Source: Jeotgalibacillus campisalis (lineage in GTDB: Bacteria > Bacillota > Bacilli > Bacillales > Jeotgalibacillaceae). Taken from it: a stretch of DNA of 64,000 nucleotides. This document shows, in pieces, positions 62,675 to 64,000 of this stretch. The notes under the pieces are model-generated. The model ran no database searches, was not told the DNA's origin, and worked only from the letters and a program-made list of their open reading frames with translations. The stretch spans positions 62,001-126,000 of the forward strand of contig NZ_JXRR01000014.1 of assembly GCF_000829515.1 (NCBI RefSeq), written 5' to 3'. Position 1 is the stretch's first letter, and each line of letters begins with the position of its first letter. Both the position numbers and the translations under genes were made by a program.

Positions 62675-64000
62675 ATGTCTACAATGAAAGAACAGCCTAT
62701 GGGGCAGCTCGACATGAAGAGAAGTCATTATCACCTGATCATTAATGGGGAGCGCAGAGAGGCGTTAAATGGTGAAACGTTCACAACGATTAATCCTGCT
62801 TCAGGTGAAGAAGTTGCCCAAGTAGCCAAAGGAAGCATAGAAGATGCAGAACTGGCAGTAGAAGCTGCAAGGAATGCTTTTGATCATGGTAAATGGAGAC
62901 ATTTCCCCGTAAATAAGCGTTCAAGGATCCTTAACAAAATCGCTGCAATCATGAGGTCAAGATACAACGAACTTGTTGAACTTGAAATTCTGGACACTGG
63001 TAAATCATTGGCTGCGGCTCAGGGCCAGGTGATGCAGGCGATTGAGGATTTTGAATTTTACGCAGGCGCGATCGTCAGTCATCGGGGAAGTGTAAACTCG
63101 ATGCCCGGTGCTTTTCAAAATCACACAGAACATGAGCCGATCGGGGTATGCGCCCAGATTATCCCTTGGAATTATCCACTGATGATGGCTGCGTGGAAGG
63201 TGGCGCCGGCAATCGCGGTCGGCTGTTCCATCGTTGTGAAGCCGGCTTCGTTGACTCCGCTGACAGCTATTGTATTAGGGGAGATTTGCCTGGAGGCAGG
63301 AGTTCCGGCCGGTGTGGTAAATATTGTACCAGGCTCTGGTCAGGAGATCGGAAACTTTTTAGTGGAGCATAAAAAAGTAGATAAAGTCGCTTTTACCGGT
63401 TCTACACCGGTTGGCAGAAAAATTATGGAGAAAGCCTCAAGTACACTAAAGAGAGTGACATTAGAGCTTGGCGGCAAATCACCAAGTCTTATATTTGAGG
63501 ATGCAGATATTGAAGCGGCTGTAGATGGCTCTTTATTTGGAATTTTTTATAATTCAGGACAATCATGTGAAGCCAGATCTAGATTATATATTCAGGATAC
63601 GATTTATGATGAATTTATGAAGTTATTTATAGAGAAAACGAAAAAGTTAACGCTTGGCGATCCATTTCAAAAAGAAACGCATATTGGGGCCATTATTAAT
63701 CAGGACCAGCTCAATGTGATAGATGGTTTCGTTCAGTCAGCTACAAGAGAAGGAGCTGTTGTTGAAACAGGCGGAAAGGCAGCCAATGTACAAGGTTTTG
63801 AAAAAGGGTACTGGTATGAGCCTACTATTCTTACAAATGTGACGCAAAACATGGAAGCAGTAAAAGAAGAAATTTTCGGTCCAGTTGTTACGGTCATGAA
63901 GTTTCAAGACGAAAAAGAAGCCGTACGTCTTGCCAATGACAGTGAATATGGCCTTGGATCAGCCATTTGGACAAAAGATCATGCCCGGGCGACCAGGGTG
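62675..64000 (+). CDS. Aldehyde dehydrogenase, N-terminal part (runs off the window)
   Basis: 442 codons from ATG 62675 without a stop before the edge. NAD-linked aldehyde dehydrogenase fold: QIIPWNYPLMMAAWKVAPA, FTGSTPVGRKIM, catalytic Glu in ELGGKSPSLIFEDAD, catalytic Cys298 in NSGQSCEARSR, and EEIFGPVVTVMKF. Sequence class resembles betaine/phenylacetaldehyde-type dehydrogenases. In this position it could oxidise the semialdehyde produced in ring opening (role of the PaaZ aldehyde domain) or phenylacetaldehyde. No MaoC-type hydratase domain has appeared by residue 442, but the C-terminus is not visible. Confidence 0.88.
   Translation, partial: MSTMKEQPMGQLDMKRSHYHLIINGERREALNGETFTTINPASGEEVAQVAKGSIEDAELAVEAARNAFDHGKWRHFPVNKRSRILNKIAAIMRSRYNELVELEILDTGKSLAAAQGQVMQAIEDFEFYAGAIVSHRGSVNSMPGAFQNHTEHEPIGVCAQIIPWNYPLMMAAWKVAPAIAVGCSIVVKPASLTPLTAIVLGEICLEAGVPAGVVNIVPGSGQEIGNFLVEHKKVDKVAFTGSTPVGRKIMEKASSTLKRVTLELGGKSPSLIFEDADIEAAVDGSLFGIFYNSGQSCEARSRLYIQDTIYDEFMKLFIEKTKKLTLGDPFQKETHIGAIINQDQLNVIDGFVQSATREGAVVETGGKAANVQGFEKGYWYEPTILTNVTQNMEAVKEEIFGPVVTVMKFQDEKEAVRLANDSEYGLGSAIWTKDHARATRV

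Overview
The window is from a low-GC, endospore-forming Firmicute of the family Bacillaceae. It carries spore coat genes (cotO, a CotZ/CotY-type gene), a spoVA gene set, spoVIF, a YjcZ-type peptide, Spx/MecA/SpxH proteolysis control, ComZ and CoiA, and a tRNA-Trp-type T-box. Much of the gene order matches the yja-yjb-yjc segment of Bacillus subtilis (comZ, fabH-fabF, app, trpS, opp, yjbC, spx, mecA, coiA, pepF, yjbH to yjbP, fabI, cotO, cotZ, yjcZ, spoVIF, yjcF, yjcG, yjcH). It differs in details: clpB is present, med, yjaZ and the thiamine genes are not, and the right third is accessory.

Layout. 1-3.7 kb: the end of uppP (minus strand), then clpB behind a CtsR operator and yjzD. 3.9-6.7 kb: comZ and fabH-fabF, with a degenerate FapR box before fabH. 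7.1-19.5 kb: two complete oligopeptide ABC importers, appDFABC and oppABCDF, each with a CodY-like box upstream and a DUF3899 gene between them. 19.5-22.5 kb: trpS under a Trp T-box, and a secreted DUF4015 glycoside-hydrolase-like protein. 22.9-31.9 kb: stress and competence control (yjbC, spx, mecA, coiA, pepF, spxH, truncated haemoglobin, lytic transglycosylase, CYTH protein). 32-38.4 kb: relQ, NAD kinase, rluD-type gene, prpE, mgtE, and fabI behind a near-consensus FapR box. 38.4-43.3 kb: sporulation genes (cotO, cotZ, YhcN/YlaJ-type lipoprotein, spoVAC-spoVAD-spoVAE, YjcZ peptide, spoVIF). 43.3-49.5 kb: yjcF-yjcG-yjcH, a PgpA-type phosphatase, and a TAXI-type TRAP transporter with DUF1850. 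49.8-57.7 kb: tRNA-Val(GAC), a zinc alcohol dehydrogenase, small unknowns, an amino-acid oxidase-like flavoprotein, a GIY-YIG protein, kynA and uvsE. 58-64 kb: a phenylacetate (paa) operon cut by the window edge.

How the genes work together. fabH, fabF and fabI are steps of type II fatty acid synthesis and appear tied together by FapR-like sites. The App and Opp systems import peptides, and PepF can hydrolyse oligopeptides inside the cell. Spx, its ClpXP adaptor SpxH, MecA and ClpB belong to the Clp proteolysis and disaggregation network. The spoVA proteins move dipicolinic acid in spores. PaaABCD, two crotonases and an aldehyde dehydrogenase degrade phenylacetyl-CoA.

Non-coding structure worth noting: three copies of a dispersed intergenic repeat ending in a terminator-like hairpin (22.6, 37.3 and 51.3 kb), hairpins placed directly after solute-binding-protein genes inside two transporter operons, and a 26-codon reading frame with a Trp-Trp motif and its own terminator at 55.3 kb. 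I saw no insertion sequence, prophage or CRISPR array. No clearly novel multi-gene system is evident. The best leads are the repeat family, the small ORF, the EthD-containing paa operon and the regulatory sites.
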